From assembly GCF_026212465.1 (NCBI RefSeq), contig NC_080059.1, forward strand, positions 20,310,656 to 20,374,655: a DNA stretch of 64,000 nt, read 5' to 3'. The DNA is from Amaranthus tricolor (taxonomy: Eukaryota; Streptophyta; Magnoliopsida; Caryophyllales; Amaranthaceae). Positions 21,470 to 41,818 of the stretch are shown one piece after another. The position numbers and the translations under genes were made by a program. Within the stretch, counting starts at the first letter, position 1; each line of letters opens with the position of its first letter. The notes below the pieces were generated by a model. The model was not told the origin of the DNA and searched no databases. It saw only the letters and a list, made by a program, of their open reading frames with translations.

Positions 21470-22927
21470 CTAAAAGAACAATTGGGGATAGAGTTTTCTC
21501 ATATCATCCTCGCTTTCCCAAGTTGCTTCTTCAACATGATGGTTCGACCATAGCACTTTAACTTGAGGTATTCTTTTATTCCTCAGATCTTTCACTTGAC
21601 GATCCAAAATTCTAATTGGTCTTTCTTCACAAGCCAAGTTTTCATCAATATGGAGGGGTTCGTGAACTAACACATGTGATGAGTCGTGGATATACTTTCT
21701 TAACTGAGAAACATGTAATACATTATAAACTCTAGCTAAACTCGGGGGTAAAGCTAGTTCGTATGCCACTTCTCCTACTCTTTTACATAACTTCAAAAGG
21801 TCCGATAAATTTAGGGCTTAATTTTCCTTTTATCCCAAAGCGTTGGACTCCTTTCGTTGGTGAAATCTTTAGAAATACTTTATCACCTTCATCAAATTGC
21901 AAAGCTCTACGATGGTTGTCTGCATAGCTCTTCTGTCTACTTTGTGCTGCCTTTATATTCTCTTGCACCACCCTCAAGCTATCAATAGATTCTTGGATAA
22001 GATCTAGTCCTTCAGGCACATTTCAGTCCATCTGATCCCAACACAACTGCACTCGACATTTTCTCCCGTATAAGGCTTCGTTTGGTGACATTTTGATGCT
22101 GGTTTGATAGCTGTTGTTGTATGAAAACTCTATCAAAGGCAATTTTTGCTCCTATGAACCATCAAATTCAAGAATACAACATCTCAAAAGATTCTCTAAT
22201 GTTTGGATGGTTTTTTCGGTTTGGCCATCAGTAGCCGGATGAAATGCGGTACTTAAACATAGTTTAGCTCCGAATGCTTCTTGCAATGTTTCCAAAAATC
22301 GTGACAAAAATTTTGGGTCTCTATCAGACACAATGGTTCTCGGTACTCCATGTAATCTTATAATTTCTCGAACATAAGCGTCAGCCAATTGTTTCACCGA
22401 CCATGTTCCCTTCATTGGCAGGAATCTTGCAACTTTGGTCAATCTATCAACTATTACCCAAATTGTGTTATTTCGTCGTTGTGTCCTTGGTAATCCAGCT
22501 ACAAAATCTATAGATATGGAATCCCATTTCCATTCAGGAATTTCTAGTGGTTCAAGAAGGCGAGAACTTTTCTGCCTTTCGAATTTCACCTTCTGGCAAA
22601 TCAAACACCGAGATACAAATTTAGCTACATCTTTTCTCATACCTTTCCACCAAAATAGTTTTTTTTTAATTCTTCAATCATCTTATCTCTGCCTGGGTGT
22701 AAGTGAAACATTCCTTGGTGTCCTTCCTTCAAAATCTCTTCTTTTAGCTCTATATTGTCTGGTATACACAATCTCCCGTTCATTCTTAGTTCACCTTTCT
22801 CACCCACTTCGAACGCTTTTGTCTCTTTTCTTTGAACTCGAATGATTAACTCGATTATCTCAGGTTCTTCTTGTTGTGCTTCTATAATTCTTTCGAACAA
22901 AGTCGGTTGTATAGTCATTGCTCCCAA
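21470..22927 (-). pseudogene. G1 integrase with chromodomain-like tail (broken)
   Basis: The N-terminal zinc region holds HLHPGRDKMIEELKK and CLICQKVKFERQ. The core reads WKWDSISIDFVAGLPRT (first Asp), VSDRDPKFLS (second Asp) and TDGQTEKTIQTLE (Glu), so D,D,E is retained. A stop follows CILEFDGS at about 22152, and frames change near 22640 and 21790. The C-terminal block PIRILDRQVKDLRNKRIPQV with LWSNHHVEEATWESEDDM is the chromodomain-like module of Tekay/Del elements, thought to steer insertion to heterochromatin. It would act in the nucleus; this copy is broken. Confidence 0.88.
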
Positions 22928-24430
22928 ATACTCAACAAATTGATAGTGATTAACAATTTCTAGATCTAACTTCTGGATTTCTCAGTATAGTTCCCAAGGT
23001 ACCGTCATTATAGCATTTATAGATATCCTCGGCCTTCTACTCAATGCATCTGCCACTTTGTTTGCTTTTCAAGGATGATAATTTATGTCAACTTCAAAGT
23101 CTTTAATGATTTCCAGCCACCGCCTTTGTCGCATATTCAGCTCCTTCTAACTGAAGACATATTTCAAATTTTTATGATCAATGAAGATCTTGCATGGTAC
23201 TCCATAGAGATAATGTCTCCATAACTTCAGGGCAAAAGTTACGGCCGCTAGTTCAATGTCGTGTACTGGATAATTCAACTCGTGTGGCCTTAATTGTCTT
23301 GATGCATAAGCTACTACTTTTCCTTCTTGCATTAACACACATCCCATACCTTCCTTCGATGTATCACAATATACCTCAAATGCTTTCCCACAGTCGGGTA
23401 TGGTCAACACAGGTGCAGTCATAAGTCTCCTCTTAAGCTCTTCTAGTGATTTACTATGCTTCTCGCCCCATTGAAACTGAACTCCCTTTTTAAGTAACTC
23501 AAACAACGATCGGGCAATTTTAGAAAAATTTTCCACAAACTTCCTGTAATAGCCTGCTAAGCCTAAGAAACTTCTTACTTCAGTAACACTCTTTGGATTC
23601 AGCCACTCCATCACTGCCCTAATCTTTTTAGGGTCAACAGAAATTCCATTCTTCGAAACAACGTTCCCTAAGAAAGATATCCTTTCTAACCAAAAATCAC
23701 ATTTACTAAACTTGCCATAAAGTTTCTCCTTTCTCAATTTCTCCAAAACTATCCTTAAGTACTTCTTATGTTGCTCTTCATTCTTCGAATACACCAATAT
23801 ATCATCAATAAACACAACTACAAACTTATCCAGGTAAGGGTTGAAGTATCTTTGCAAGAGATCCATGAATGCTGCTGGAGCATTCATTAGACCAAATGGC
23901 ATTACTAGAAACTCATAGTGCCCATAGCTGGTTCTGAATGCAGTCTTAGGAATATCTTCTTCAGCAATCCTTAATTGATGATAATCAGACCTCAAATCTA
24001 TCTTTGAAAAGACCCTTGCTCCTCCCAACTAATCAAAAAGGTTGTCTATCCTTGGCAAAGGATTACGATTCTTGATGGTAATCTAATTGATCTCCCTATA
24101 ATTAATGCATAGCCTCATACCCCCATCTTTCTTTCTGACAAAGAGAATCGGAGCTCCCCATGGTGAAACACTAGGTTGAATGAAACCTTTTTCCAGCAAT
24201 TCATCTAGCTGCTTCTTCAGCTCAGCCAATTCAGCTGGAGCAAAACATTAAGGAGTTTTAGAAATAGGGGTGGTATCAGGAATAAGGTCAACATGGAAGT
24301 CTACTTCTCTTTTTGGACGTATACCGGGTAATTCTTCAGGAAACACATCAAAATATTCTTCAACGATCAGGGTTTCCTGCAAACTAGGTTTATGTTCACT
24401 TCCTCGGTATTAACAAAACATAAGAACCCT
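22928..24430 (-). pseudogene. G1 reverse transcriptase and RNase H (broken)
   Basis: From about 24430 the minus strand enters the reverse transcriptase N-terminus ([14 protein letters not shown]). In-frame TAGs stand at YREIN*ITIKN and LFD*LGGARVF. An open stretch 24028-23147 then carries [32 protein letters not shown] (FIDD at 23812-23801) and the RNase H block [15 protein letters not shown] with [20 protein letters not shown]. It stops at YVFS where a Thr or similar is expected. Catalytic Asp pair present. Role: cDNA synthesis and RNA removal in the particle. Confidence 0.9.
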
Positions 24431-24518
24431 TCATTTCCTTGTCTTATCATCGTAACGCTTGAATTACAGAAATTGTCTCTAGTTGAGATTTTGAGTTCTT
24501 TCGAATACACTTCATTCC

Positions 24519-25917
24519 CTAGGGTGTTTTTATTCTAACAACCTTTTCCTTACACAAAATCTCCGCTGAATATCTCTCCAACCAATCCATGCCCAAAATG
24601 ATATTAAATGTTCCCAAATCAAATTGTATTAAGTCAGCTGGTAAAAGATTCCCACAAATCTCCAATGGAAAATCATAAAAGATATGATCACACAGGAAAT
24701 GTGTACCATCAGGTAAATGGATACACAATTGGGATTTTTGAGCTTTCAAAGAAATAGAAGATATGTGGAGAAAAGCACTAGAAATAAAAGACCTATCCGC
24801 TTCACAATCAAACAAAACATTTGTTGTTAAATTGCCAAATTTTCCAGAAATTACTTTACCTTCAATTTCAAACTCCTGGTGCAAGCCATCATAATGATCT
24901 CCAATTACATGTAGGCCTACTGATGCTGTAGTCTCATTCCTCTGATTGCCAAATGCTCTGTTACCTGCAGCTTCCGACGTTGTTTTGCTCTGATTGAACG
25001 TTTCCCTATAGTCATTAGCCAGATGTCCCTCCTTGTGACACTTGTAATATAGAATCTTCCTATTACAGTTTCGGCCTTGATGATCTTTTCCACATAACCT
25101 ATATTTCCACTGTGTCGGCCTTGCTACAGTCTGAAACGGCTTCTTCACCTTATTCTTGGCCTTCTTGTATCCACCGCCACCACTAGATCATTCTTTCTTT
25201 TATTAAACCCGTCTTCTTTTCCAAAATGCGCTCGTACTCTAAGGCTTGATTGTAAAAATCATCAAAATCTTGGTATCCAGGAGTGCCTTTTTGTATCCTG
25301 AGGTTTAGACCCTCAAAAAACCTAATCGCCTTACTCCTATTAGAGATCACTATTTCGATAGCGAATCTAGCCAGCTCTCTGAACTTACTTGCGTATTCGA
25401 TCACTGACATAGTTCCCCGCCTAAGAAATAAGAATTCATTCTCTTTCTTTCTCTGAAGCGAGGGTGGGTAAAATTGATCACGAAGCTTCTTCATAAATTG
25501 TTCCCAAGTAGAATCTATGGCAGTTTGTTTTATAGTCCTCCACCATAGTTCAGCAGTGCCTGTTAAGTAGATAGCGGCTAATTTCACTTTCAACTTTGAC
25601 GGGCAGTTTATGGCATCCAATAGTTTATCTATTTCTGCAATCCAATCCTCAAAGCGAACTGGATCAGGTTCTCCATCATATTTTGGAGGTTGATGACTAG
25701 ACAATCACTTATAGAATTTCCCTTCATCATCTTCATGGGAACGACTCATCTGCTTCTCCATGAAATTCAACAGCCTCTCATTATTCCTTTCCATCCTTCT
25801 TAACTGATTTTCCAGAGCCTGAACTCTTGCATTTTGCGTTGTATCTTCAGCAAAATTGTTCCTCGTCTCCAAAGGTTCACTTCTTACGATACACCCTCTA
25901 CCACTACCTCTTGGCAT
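24519..25917 (-). pseudogene. G1 gag, zinc knuckle and protease (broken)
   Basis: Starts MPRGSGRGCIV at 25917. The first 70 codons include a short coiled-coil-like stretch (VQALENQLRRMERNNERLL). A TGA at 25707-25705 replaces a likely Arg codon. The Retrotrans_gag domain follows (PVRFEDWIAEIDKLLD, TGTAELWWRTIK). A shift near 25190 leads to the nucleocapsid region: CGKDHQGRNC is present, but the second knuckle reads YKCHKEGHLANDY, missing two of three Cys. The protease site is LFDCEADRSFIS where LFDSGADRSFIS is expected, so the catalytic DSG is DCE. Both changes argue against function. Confidence 0.87.
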
Positions 25918-26125
25918 CCTTTATTTAAGTAGGAAAGTTTTGCGTTAGCTATATTTTAAATCGCAAATCACATTTTTTCAGCACATAATACACATAAGCA
26001 CATCATTTTTACATAATAAAAAAATTTTCATTTCAAATACTAATTAATTTTTTTTTTTCAAAAACGTAATTTATCACGAAGTTTCCTAGTATCGGATAAG
26101 AAGATCTGACTATTTGAATAACGTT

Positions 26126-26138
26126 GGCTCTGATACCA
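26126..26138 (-). promoter_or_regulatory. G1 primer binding site (tRNA-iMet)
   Basis: TGGTATCAGAGCC on the minus strand matches the complement of the 3' end of plant initiator tRNA-Met. It lies two bases inside the LTR end ...CAGTCTGTTACT. Confidence 0.9.
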
Positions 26139-26140
26139 AG

Positions 26141-33291
<7,151 letters not shown>

Positions 33292-33405
33292 CGAGGGATT
33301 TTTTGGCCACGTTCTCCATTATGGGTATGAATTGCCGCTTTCTTTCCCTCCCTAGACCCTGACCATAGTTTTCTATAGGCGGGATACACTGGATATGATG
33401 ATGAT
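33292..33405 (+). repeat. SINE 3' end, copy B
   Basis: Aligns with 12974-13110 (CCCTCCCTAGACCCTG, GCGGGATACACTGG, ATGATGATGATG tail). Its 5' side is cut exactly at the G1 LTR end, so G1 inserted into this SINE or the join is a later deletion. Confidence 0.65.
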
Positions 33406-34814
33406 GATTCTTCTCTAACTCAATTTTCTTTTCCACTAACTTTGACTTATTTTATACTAAGTGTAAAATGAGAGGCAGAGAGAAAGTAATTGTTAATATA
33501 CTTCAATCTTACTAGACATTATGATTTAGAATTTCAATTTTTTACTTATATTTCTTCTTTAATCTTTATCATTATTGGACGTTAATTGATTAATGCTTTC
33601 CAAGTGCTATGTTTGTTAAACGTTTTTTTTTGAATTTATTTAGATTGTCATCTTTTTGAATATTTTATTTTTGTCTTTGAATGTGTTTGATAATATTGTT
33701 AGAAATATTCAAAATAATGAGTAAAAAAGCATGAGATTTTTTATTTTTTTTTGCAAAACGTTTGATTAGAGAATGTGTTTGTTAGATTTTGTTTTCATTA
33801 TGTGAGGATACCATTAATTAAACTTCATTAATCTTTTTGGTTGCCACTATTTCAGATGAGAATGACATTAATTAATCGTTTTAATAGTATTTTAACTTTA
33901 GCTTGAGATTATTGTGCTTATACATATCATTTTATTGAAATAAAAAATTCTCTTAAAATTGCCTTAAAATTCTCTTAAAACCCTTATTAACACTTTCTGC
34001 CATCCCAACGTAGGTGTACGAATGAATGAATAAATGAAAAAAAAAAGAAAAGAAAAAGGACTCAAAAACCCACCACATGCAGAGGTGGGCCCTAAACCAC
34101 ATTACTTTCTTAATTTCATAATCTAAGGTGCTTTGTCAACCACCAAGTGAAGGAAAGGAGATTCTCTTTGTAAACAAACCATTACCTTATATATATTTTA
34201 CCCCAGATCCCCATGTGCAAGGGTACCCCCATTTCACATTTGCACCCTTTCTTAACTCAATTTTTTAATTTTTCTTTTAAATCATACTTAAATATTTAAA
34301 AAAAAACAAAAAACATTATTCGAGAAAGACCAATAATAATTCAATAGAACTCAATACATTTTCTCTAACTAATCAAAATTAGACTAAACATAAGCATCTA
34401 GAAAACTAGGTAATACGTTAGAGGCAAGGTAAAATATGAATAATAGGTAGTATAATTTTACTTTAGAGCATGTTTATTTTCATATTAATTAATAAAATTT
34501 ATTTTCCATGAATATTTGATCGAAAAATCATTAATATCCACGTTCACATTTCTACTTTTTTTACTCTTTCTTTTTATTCTTTGATTTATGTATTATACAT
34601 AATTTTAAAGCATTTTTTAAAATTTAATGTTTCTAAGTACTTATTATAAATAAAGTTATACTTTAAAAAAATATATTTGTCTTTGTAAATGCTTATAGCC
34701 TTAGTCAATGAAAATGTCTTATATCCTTAAAACTAGGTATATTGGTCTTTTGTATAACATAACATTTTCTTTAAAAGTAAAAAATCACTATGTATATAGT
34801 TAATATATATATAC

Positions 34815-34893
<79 letters not shown>

Positions 34894-35560
34894 TGTCCCG
34901 TTGGGTAGATACAAACCCGACTCAAGTCCGGCAAGACTCGACCTGAAAGTAACCTAATCTAAAATTTACTCAATCCAAAAGCAATACAATTAAAAGTTAT
35001 CTGACCTACAATCCACCTATTTAACTATTTAAACATATCTAGAAAAGAGCCATTAGAGAGATCAAGTCACAATGAAGGTCACATTTTCTGTAATTAAAAT
35101 AACATAATTTATTCTTTATCAACCAATTGCATCTTGTTCCCATACTTAAATTAGATTGGCCCCCATTGGAGGTTGACATGTGGACTCCTACTTGCATGTT
35201 TGGAGAGTATATTGTTCAATTTTGGATTAAGATGGGGGGATAATATTTTATTTTGTGATTATTTGATTTGTTGAATTGGTTCAACCAATTGCTTTTATCT
35301 TGTACATGCTTAACGGAAGCAAACAAGATTGCAATCAAACTAATTTGATACAATCATTTTCTGAATTCATGTTTTTTATTGGATTTATTCAACATTAATT
35401 AAGTCTTACTTTTGAATCATAAATCAATTAAAATTTTAATAATCAATCATTTTTTATTATCATTATTTTTTTTTCTTCTCGAATAGAATATTTTTAGAGT
35501 TAAACTTTGACTATAAATTCTTATCAATATATTTAAAAAATAGATTCGTTTCAATATATA
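33406..35560. other. AT-rich spacer
   Basis: No gene recognised. (AT)n array at 34804-34890. Around 34060-34230 the composition is more promoter-like (GGGCCC, CCTTATATATATTTTACC), but no open frame follows. Confidence 0.5.
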
Positions 35561-35562
35561 TA

Positions 35563-35814
35563 CTTGCTCCGTTCTATTATCTTTGATACATTTGACTTTT
35601 TATACAATTCAATGTAGTATTTTGAACAATTATATATTAAACTATACACATCTGAAAATTATAAATAGTTAATATTATGAAAGTATGTGATTAGACATTT
35701 CAAACAAAATCCCACTTGACTTTATTTTTCCTTATAAATTAGTCGTAATATATAAATAAGCTTGAATGATGAATAGTGTTCGGAACCATAGCAAGTATTT
35801 CAGAACGGAGGAAG
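35563..35814. mobile_element. Stowaway-type MITE, 252 bp
   Basis: Ends CTTGCTCCGTTCT and, in complement, CTTCCTCCGTTCT, variants of the Stowaway terminus CTCCCTCCGTTCC. TA target duplications lie at 35561-35562 and 35815-35816. No coding capacity; mobilised by Tc1/mariner-type transposase in trans. Confidence 0.85.
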
Positions 35815-35816
35815 TA

Positions 35817-38800
35817 CTTTTTAATAAGTTTTGAGAACGCCCAATTATTGAAGTTAATTGACTTTTATGTTTGTATTGAGATCTAAAAAAAATAGTGAAT
35901 GAAAAGAACAAAAGTTATTTAAATAACTGTATTAGCTATTAATTTTTATTTTTTAATATATAATTAGTAATAATCGATATATACTAAAGTTATTTTTTTA
36001 TGATTTTAGGGTAAGGAGATTTCCCTAAAGGCAAGAGGGGAATAGTTAATTCATTGATCTTCATGTAGCTAATGAGAATGGATCCTCAAATTACAATGGT
36101 GGAAGGAAAAACATTAAACTACTTGGTCAACCCATAATTCACATAATAGATCATTATTAATTAATACAAGAATTTTATGTTCACTGATCTAGTACACTAA
36201 GCTGTTAATTAAAAATCAATAGAATTCAAATATTATATACAGTTAATTGTAATATTTATTAAAAAAGTAATAAAAGAATCAACAATGAATATTTAATTAA
36301 ATTTCAATGACAATTATCTAAATAACATGGGTAAAAACATAAAAATAATTTATTTAACTTAGTAAAGTAAACAATCACAGAGAAAAATTAAACAAACAAA
36401 TAAAAAAATAAGATGACTAATAACAAAGCCAGTTATTCAACAAGACAATAAGCATTTTGTATCATACATAACATATTATTTGCATATGTATGCCGCAAGA
36501 AAAAGAATTTAAACAAATAGACTTTCTTGCTACAATAACAAAGTAATAGTGTAATAAAACAACTTGTCTTGTAAGAGATCGTCTTATTATTAGACTAGTT
36601 TATATATTAGTCTATTTATCTGATTAATTTGTTTAAATTTATAAGTGATTACTTTGAGACTTAAAAAGTAAAAGTCTCAATTTTAAATTCTTAGTGATCA
36701 CATTATGATTATAAGTGATCGATTTTAAGACAATACGTGTACATTGAGTCAACCAAATAGAAATGGTCTAACCTGATACTGTCTCATTTGAGAATTTGTT
36801 GTTAGATTATATAATATATCCTAACGCCTCAACTCAATCAAAAGCTCAAACTGATGGTTGAAACCCTATTATATATTATATATTGTGACACTTTGTGATA
36901 AAAAATGGAAGCCATGCACAAAAAATTAATTATATGGTTTTACAATTACCTGAAAAAATTACAAATATTGATATGACATTAAATTAGTCTATAAAAAACT
37001 TTAGCCCAAAAAAGAATATTTTTTTGTGCATGGGTTGATAACAAACTTGACCCTTAAATAAATTTTTCATTCACTGTTAGTTGTAAATTGAGGTATAATA
37101 AATAGATTTGATAATTTGATATTTATTTTATTTTGTAATTGAATTTTACTTTATTCAACTTTAAAATAAATTTAAAGTTATGTAAAAATCAATATAGATA
37201 TAAAATTTGATTTTAATCCGAATTAAAACACATGACTCGAAACCAATTCAATAAATCAAATGAACAGATTAATGTAAATTTATAACAAGTCGTTTCTTTT
37301 ATATCTATTTATATTTGATATGACTCATTAAAATTTGCGAGTCTTTACTCATTATAACCAACAATTACAATTTATCAAACTTTATAAACCCAAAATTAGA
37401 GTAGAAACATCACCTTATAAGCTAATTTAAGTATCAAAACTTCATAATCAACTCATGACCTCTAATCATAATTTGTCATGTAAGAGTTGTGTAACATGAT
37501 TTATACAAATATGATAACTATTTTTTAAAACTGGAACTAAATCAGGTAAAGTAATTTTGTAATTTATTATAGGAATTCTATATGCATAACTTAGAATTTA
37601 ATATGTTTAATTAAGTGAAAAAATAATGTAATTGATAAATAATTTATAAAAAAAATCAGTATTTAATTTTTACTTTAAAAAAATCATGTTCAACAAATTT
37701 AATCATAATAGTTTATACTAGCATTATTCTTTTAAGTTATATTTTTATATAATTATATTAATTAATTTGTGTACTGCACGAGTTATTTATACAAATATAA
37801 TTATGAAAAGAAAATATCTAGTCAAAGTAATCATCACCTTAATTATAATATCCAAACTAATCATCACCTTGATTATAATATCCTCAAATATTTTTATTTA
37901 AAATGACGTATTCTTCCCTAAAGAACAAAAAATAGTTGATTTTCATTTTCAATGTCATTTTTAGGTTAATACCCATAAATTATTGATTAGTTATATTAAT
38001 CCAAAATTAATTTCCCCTAAAACTTGCATGGCCCCACGTGTGTTTTGAAGGTACATCCCCTTTCTCCTAATTAGTGTCCTTCAATTTAGATGTCCCATTG
38101 GAGTGTCCCACTTGCTAGAATTTAAGGATCAAGCCATTTATTGCGCAAATCTTGTAAATTTTAAAACCAAACAAATTATGTGATAAGTAGACGACATACA
38201 AAATCCTCACAAATCTGTCACACTTTCGATCATTTTTTCTGTTTTTATCGCAACTACAGAATTTATTATTTTCTTGTTTAGATAATTAAGACAAGAATTA
38301 TCTGATAAATAGTTTGGTAACTGTCCCCTAATCTTTGAAGTTGTCATTACTAAATATTGTGTATGAACTAAAGACAAACTTCTTCTAAACAAATTAATCA
38401 CTAGGGAAATATTATAATTGCGTGATATAAACTTGCACATGCTATATCCTTATCAGTAATATGGCGGAACATTGCTAATTAATCCAAATTATATAAGAGC
38501 TATCTTATTTCATTATCCATTGTACAATTCATATACTTTTGACCAAAAGTAACACATCTTGATCAAGCATAGCGGCCAAGAATGGCGAAATTTGGGTGAA
38601 ACATTAAGGGGCAAGTAAAATTCTGGACTATAAATTTGGATTAAAAAATTGAAGGTAAAAGATTTGAACTTTTGACCTGTCAAATATGAAGTTAGGTCAC
38701 TGGTAGATAGGTTAGCGAAATCATGGTAACATATATAAACATATAAAACTTTACGTTACTTATGGTATTTAGAAAAAGATAAGAACAAAAATTGAGTTGT

Positions 38801-40203
38801 ATTTAAAGTTGTGCATAGGATGGAGGGCTGCAAGCTTTAAACATGTCAAATCTTAAATGAGTTAGACATTAAATGGGCTTTTTGTTTGCGCTATAACCAA
38901 ACCTTTGTTGTTATTATTATTATTATTTTGGCAAATAAAAAACTTTTCCATTTACCAGAAAAAACCAATATACATCAAGGCAAGGAAAACTCAACCTTTC
39001 TTATTTGCAACAGTGTGGAGACAAGGCCCACCTTCTAGGAAGAGTTTCCTCGTCCCACTCTTCATGTGCATACGAGAAAGGAGAGGCCTATAAAAACAGC
39101 CAACAAATATAGTGTCAGCTATAGTCCAAAGCTATACAAAAACCTAAAAAGATTGTACATAGAAAAACCAGCAAAGTAAAACGAAGAATGTCGAAAGGAA
39201 GAAGAATACATTGAGTTTTTGGTTTTTGTTTGAAACTGCGATGGTGAGAATGAGTGTGGCCTTGTTGAATGGAGGTTTAATCAGAAAAGGGAAGGATTTT
39301 TTAGTTATTGTGACATAAAATTAAAAAAAAAATAAAAAGAGGAAAAGGATTAAAAATCTAGAATGTTGATTCAAGAGAAGAAAGAAAAAAAATTAATTTA
39401 AATAATCTATGTTGATATCGGTTGTAATTTAGCAATTCGATTTCATTAACCTATTGTTGTTTTCCTCCATGTCGATATAGATGAATTCTGATTCTTAAAA
39501 AATGGTAGATTTTTCAGCAGATGATGGAAAGAGAACTGAATCAAGAATATATGATTTTCAGAGAAGTTAGTAATTCGACAAAGAGAGAAAAAGGAAAGGT
39601 TAGAAATGGTAGATTTCTATTGATGTACTCTATAAACCTACATTAATTGTCCATACAATCAATTTAAGGTAAAATCCCATAACCTTCTAATTATTGGTTC
39701 AAATTCATTTGATTACGCATTTAATCGTAGGAAACTAAATAATTAAATCAAAAATTAAGATATTTGTAAAAGTGATGAAACATATGGATTGTTGATAATG
39801 GGACCCAATTAGCCAAAACTTTTTAGACCCTTTTCTTTAATTATTTTATTGAAACTAGACTTTAGTGATAATCTAATCTTATTGGTAACTTGATTTTGCA
39901 AAAGAAAAAGTCTAGGTACAAAGTGATGTTTAGTTGTACAGAACGGCATTACGGCTAGCACACCGTCTAGAATACTTACTAGGTACGGATGCCAAATTAG
40001 CGCTAAATTTGACTATGATTAATTATTGCATCAAATTAGAAGAATAATTAATCTTTTAGTTCAAAGTATTTAACCAAATTAAATTAATCAGTCTAACTTA
40101 CAGTTGTAGAACATAGGAGTAACAGTTGTACACTTATTGGCAATACCCCAAAATTCTCCATCTACTTTTATCACCGCCCTTCAATATTGGGTGTTTTGAT
40201 AAA
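35817..40203. other. AT-rich spacer, no confirmed gene
   Basis: No domain-bearing frame in 4.4 kb. A degenerate inverted-end unit (ACAACTTGTCTTGTAAGAG at 36559 and its poor complement near 36800) may be an old MITE. At 36820-36870 there is TCAATCAAAAGCTCAAACTG, a phrase common in plant LTR-type repeats. Short frames at 38207-38440 and 38905-39093 show no protein character. Confidence 0.45.
39087..39098 (+). promoter_or_regulatory. TATA-box-like element
   Basis: GGCCTATAAAAACAGCC, with GGCCCACC upstream at about 39026, looks like a plant core promoter. Downstream ATGs open only short frames (the best, at 39240, has 25 codons), so it may drive a non-coding RNA or be chance. Confidence 0.35.
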
Positions 40204-40205
40204 TA

Positions 40206-40514
40206 CTCGCTCCTGTTTAATTTATTGTTTTTAATTTCTTTTTCTTCAAATAATATTTTAACTTTTAATATTTTTAATTATTTTTAATTAAAAATTATAA
40301 AAATTTAATACTAAAAATTTAATACTAATATTTTTAATTGTTTTTAATTAAAGATTATAAATATTTAATACTAATAATGTTTGTATTGAGATGAATCAAA
40401 TAAAATTCCATATTACTATGTTTTAACTTATAAATTAAGAATAAAATATAAATTAGAGCGATAAGTAAATAATTATAAAAAATTATTGGAACTAATGAGT
40501 AGAATAAAGGGAAG
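40206..40514. mobile_element. Degenerate Stowaway-like MITE, 309 bp
   Basis: TA CTCGCTCCTGTTT on the left and AAAGGGAAG TA on the right are weakened Stowaway ends with TA flanks. Inside, a block of about 55 bp (TATTTTTAATTRTTTTTAAT and onward) is present twice at 40265-40385. Confidence 0.6.
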
Positions 40515-40516
40515 TA

Positions 40517-41561
40517 GCTCTCATTGATTTTATTTGCTTATTTAATTAGCTGATAGATTTAATTAGTTTTATTTGTTGATTGTTAAATCAGTTGTATATA
40601 GAAATAACTTTATCTTAGACATGGCATTCCTCATATAATAGACAATCAGGAGTAGATCTTTTTCTCTAATGTTTCCATGATTATATTGTTTTTTAAAATT
40701 AGTTATTCCTAATAGGGAAAGGAAAAATAATCAATGTAATTAAATAACACAGATAAAAAAAAGTGAAAATAAATAATTTTATCAAGTCTAAAAATAAAAT
40801 AAATAGCGTTATTAATAAATTACGAGTAAAGGTCAAACTAATTGGTCAATACTCAACAGTCAACAATCAAGATTCATTAAAATCCATCAATAACGGTTCA
40901 TATTTTAAACTAGGAATTAGTCGTACATCCTAAATTTAATTGTTAGTTCTTAATTCTCATACCTTACTATTGTCCATTAGCTCCTGTTACTAATCTCGCA
41001 CGATCATGTCAGCACTTACTTTAAAAAGCAAAACGCCTATGCAAAATTGTTCACACATGAATTATTTTTACTAGGTACCTTATTTAGTCATATTCAAATT
41101 TATAAGTTTTGCATAGAAACAAATATAAATATTTTTTAGAGCGAAATGAACATAAAAGTTTTTCTAGATTCAAGTAAGTTTATCCATACCTCATTTCAAA
41201 TGGAATTTTAAAATAACAACTCTTCATCATCTGATTGTAAGATATTGGATTCATACTTAATACGATTGACATATATCTAAGATACGTTGCCTAAATATAT
41301 AATACTTTAATAAAATAATATATTTTGCGATTATAAATTTATAAAATAGGCTGAGTGAAGGAGAATATTTTGCAAGACTCAAACCCATATTTTCCTTGAA
41401 AAAATGGTACATCTTCCATGTAATTTTTTCATTATTTATTGATCATTTTTAATAAATAGTTGAATTAAAGTGATTTTGTATGATTTGTGTCAAAGTAAAT
41501 TTTACAAAAAAGTAAATATCGACATTTGAACTTCGTTTAATCAATGCGCTAAATGTAAAAC
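40517..41561. other. AT-rich spacer
   Basis: Nothing recognisable in about 1 kb. Confidence 0.5.
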
Positions 41562-41818
41562 TGTAGAAAATCATAATGCAGAATTCGGTTTGGGTGTAGT
41601 TTGGTGAATACTGGATTTCTATTAAATTATGAATGAGAGGAATATCTCTATTTATACAAGAAATTATGACTAAAATAAGGAAATAAAATATTAACCTAAA
41701 CAAAATAATAGGAAATAAAATAACCTTAGTATTCTAAATATTAAAAATATCCTAGCTTTCTAAAACATAATATTCTGAAATAATATCTTTATTTTATTCT
41801 ATTTCCTATTTTCCTACA
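41562..41818 (-). repeat. LTR-like unit with TATA box (possible solo LTR)
   Basis: Minus strand begins TGTAGGAAAATAGGAAATAG and ends GATTTTCTACA (TGTAG/CTACA). CTTGTATAAATAGAGATATT gives a TATA box at 41656-41649, typical of small Copia LTRs. Flanks do not form a clear 5-bp duplication, so boundaries are uncertain. Confidence 0.45.
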
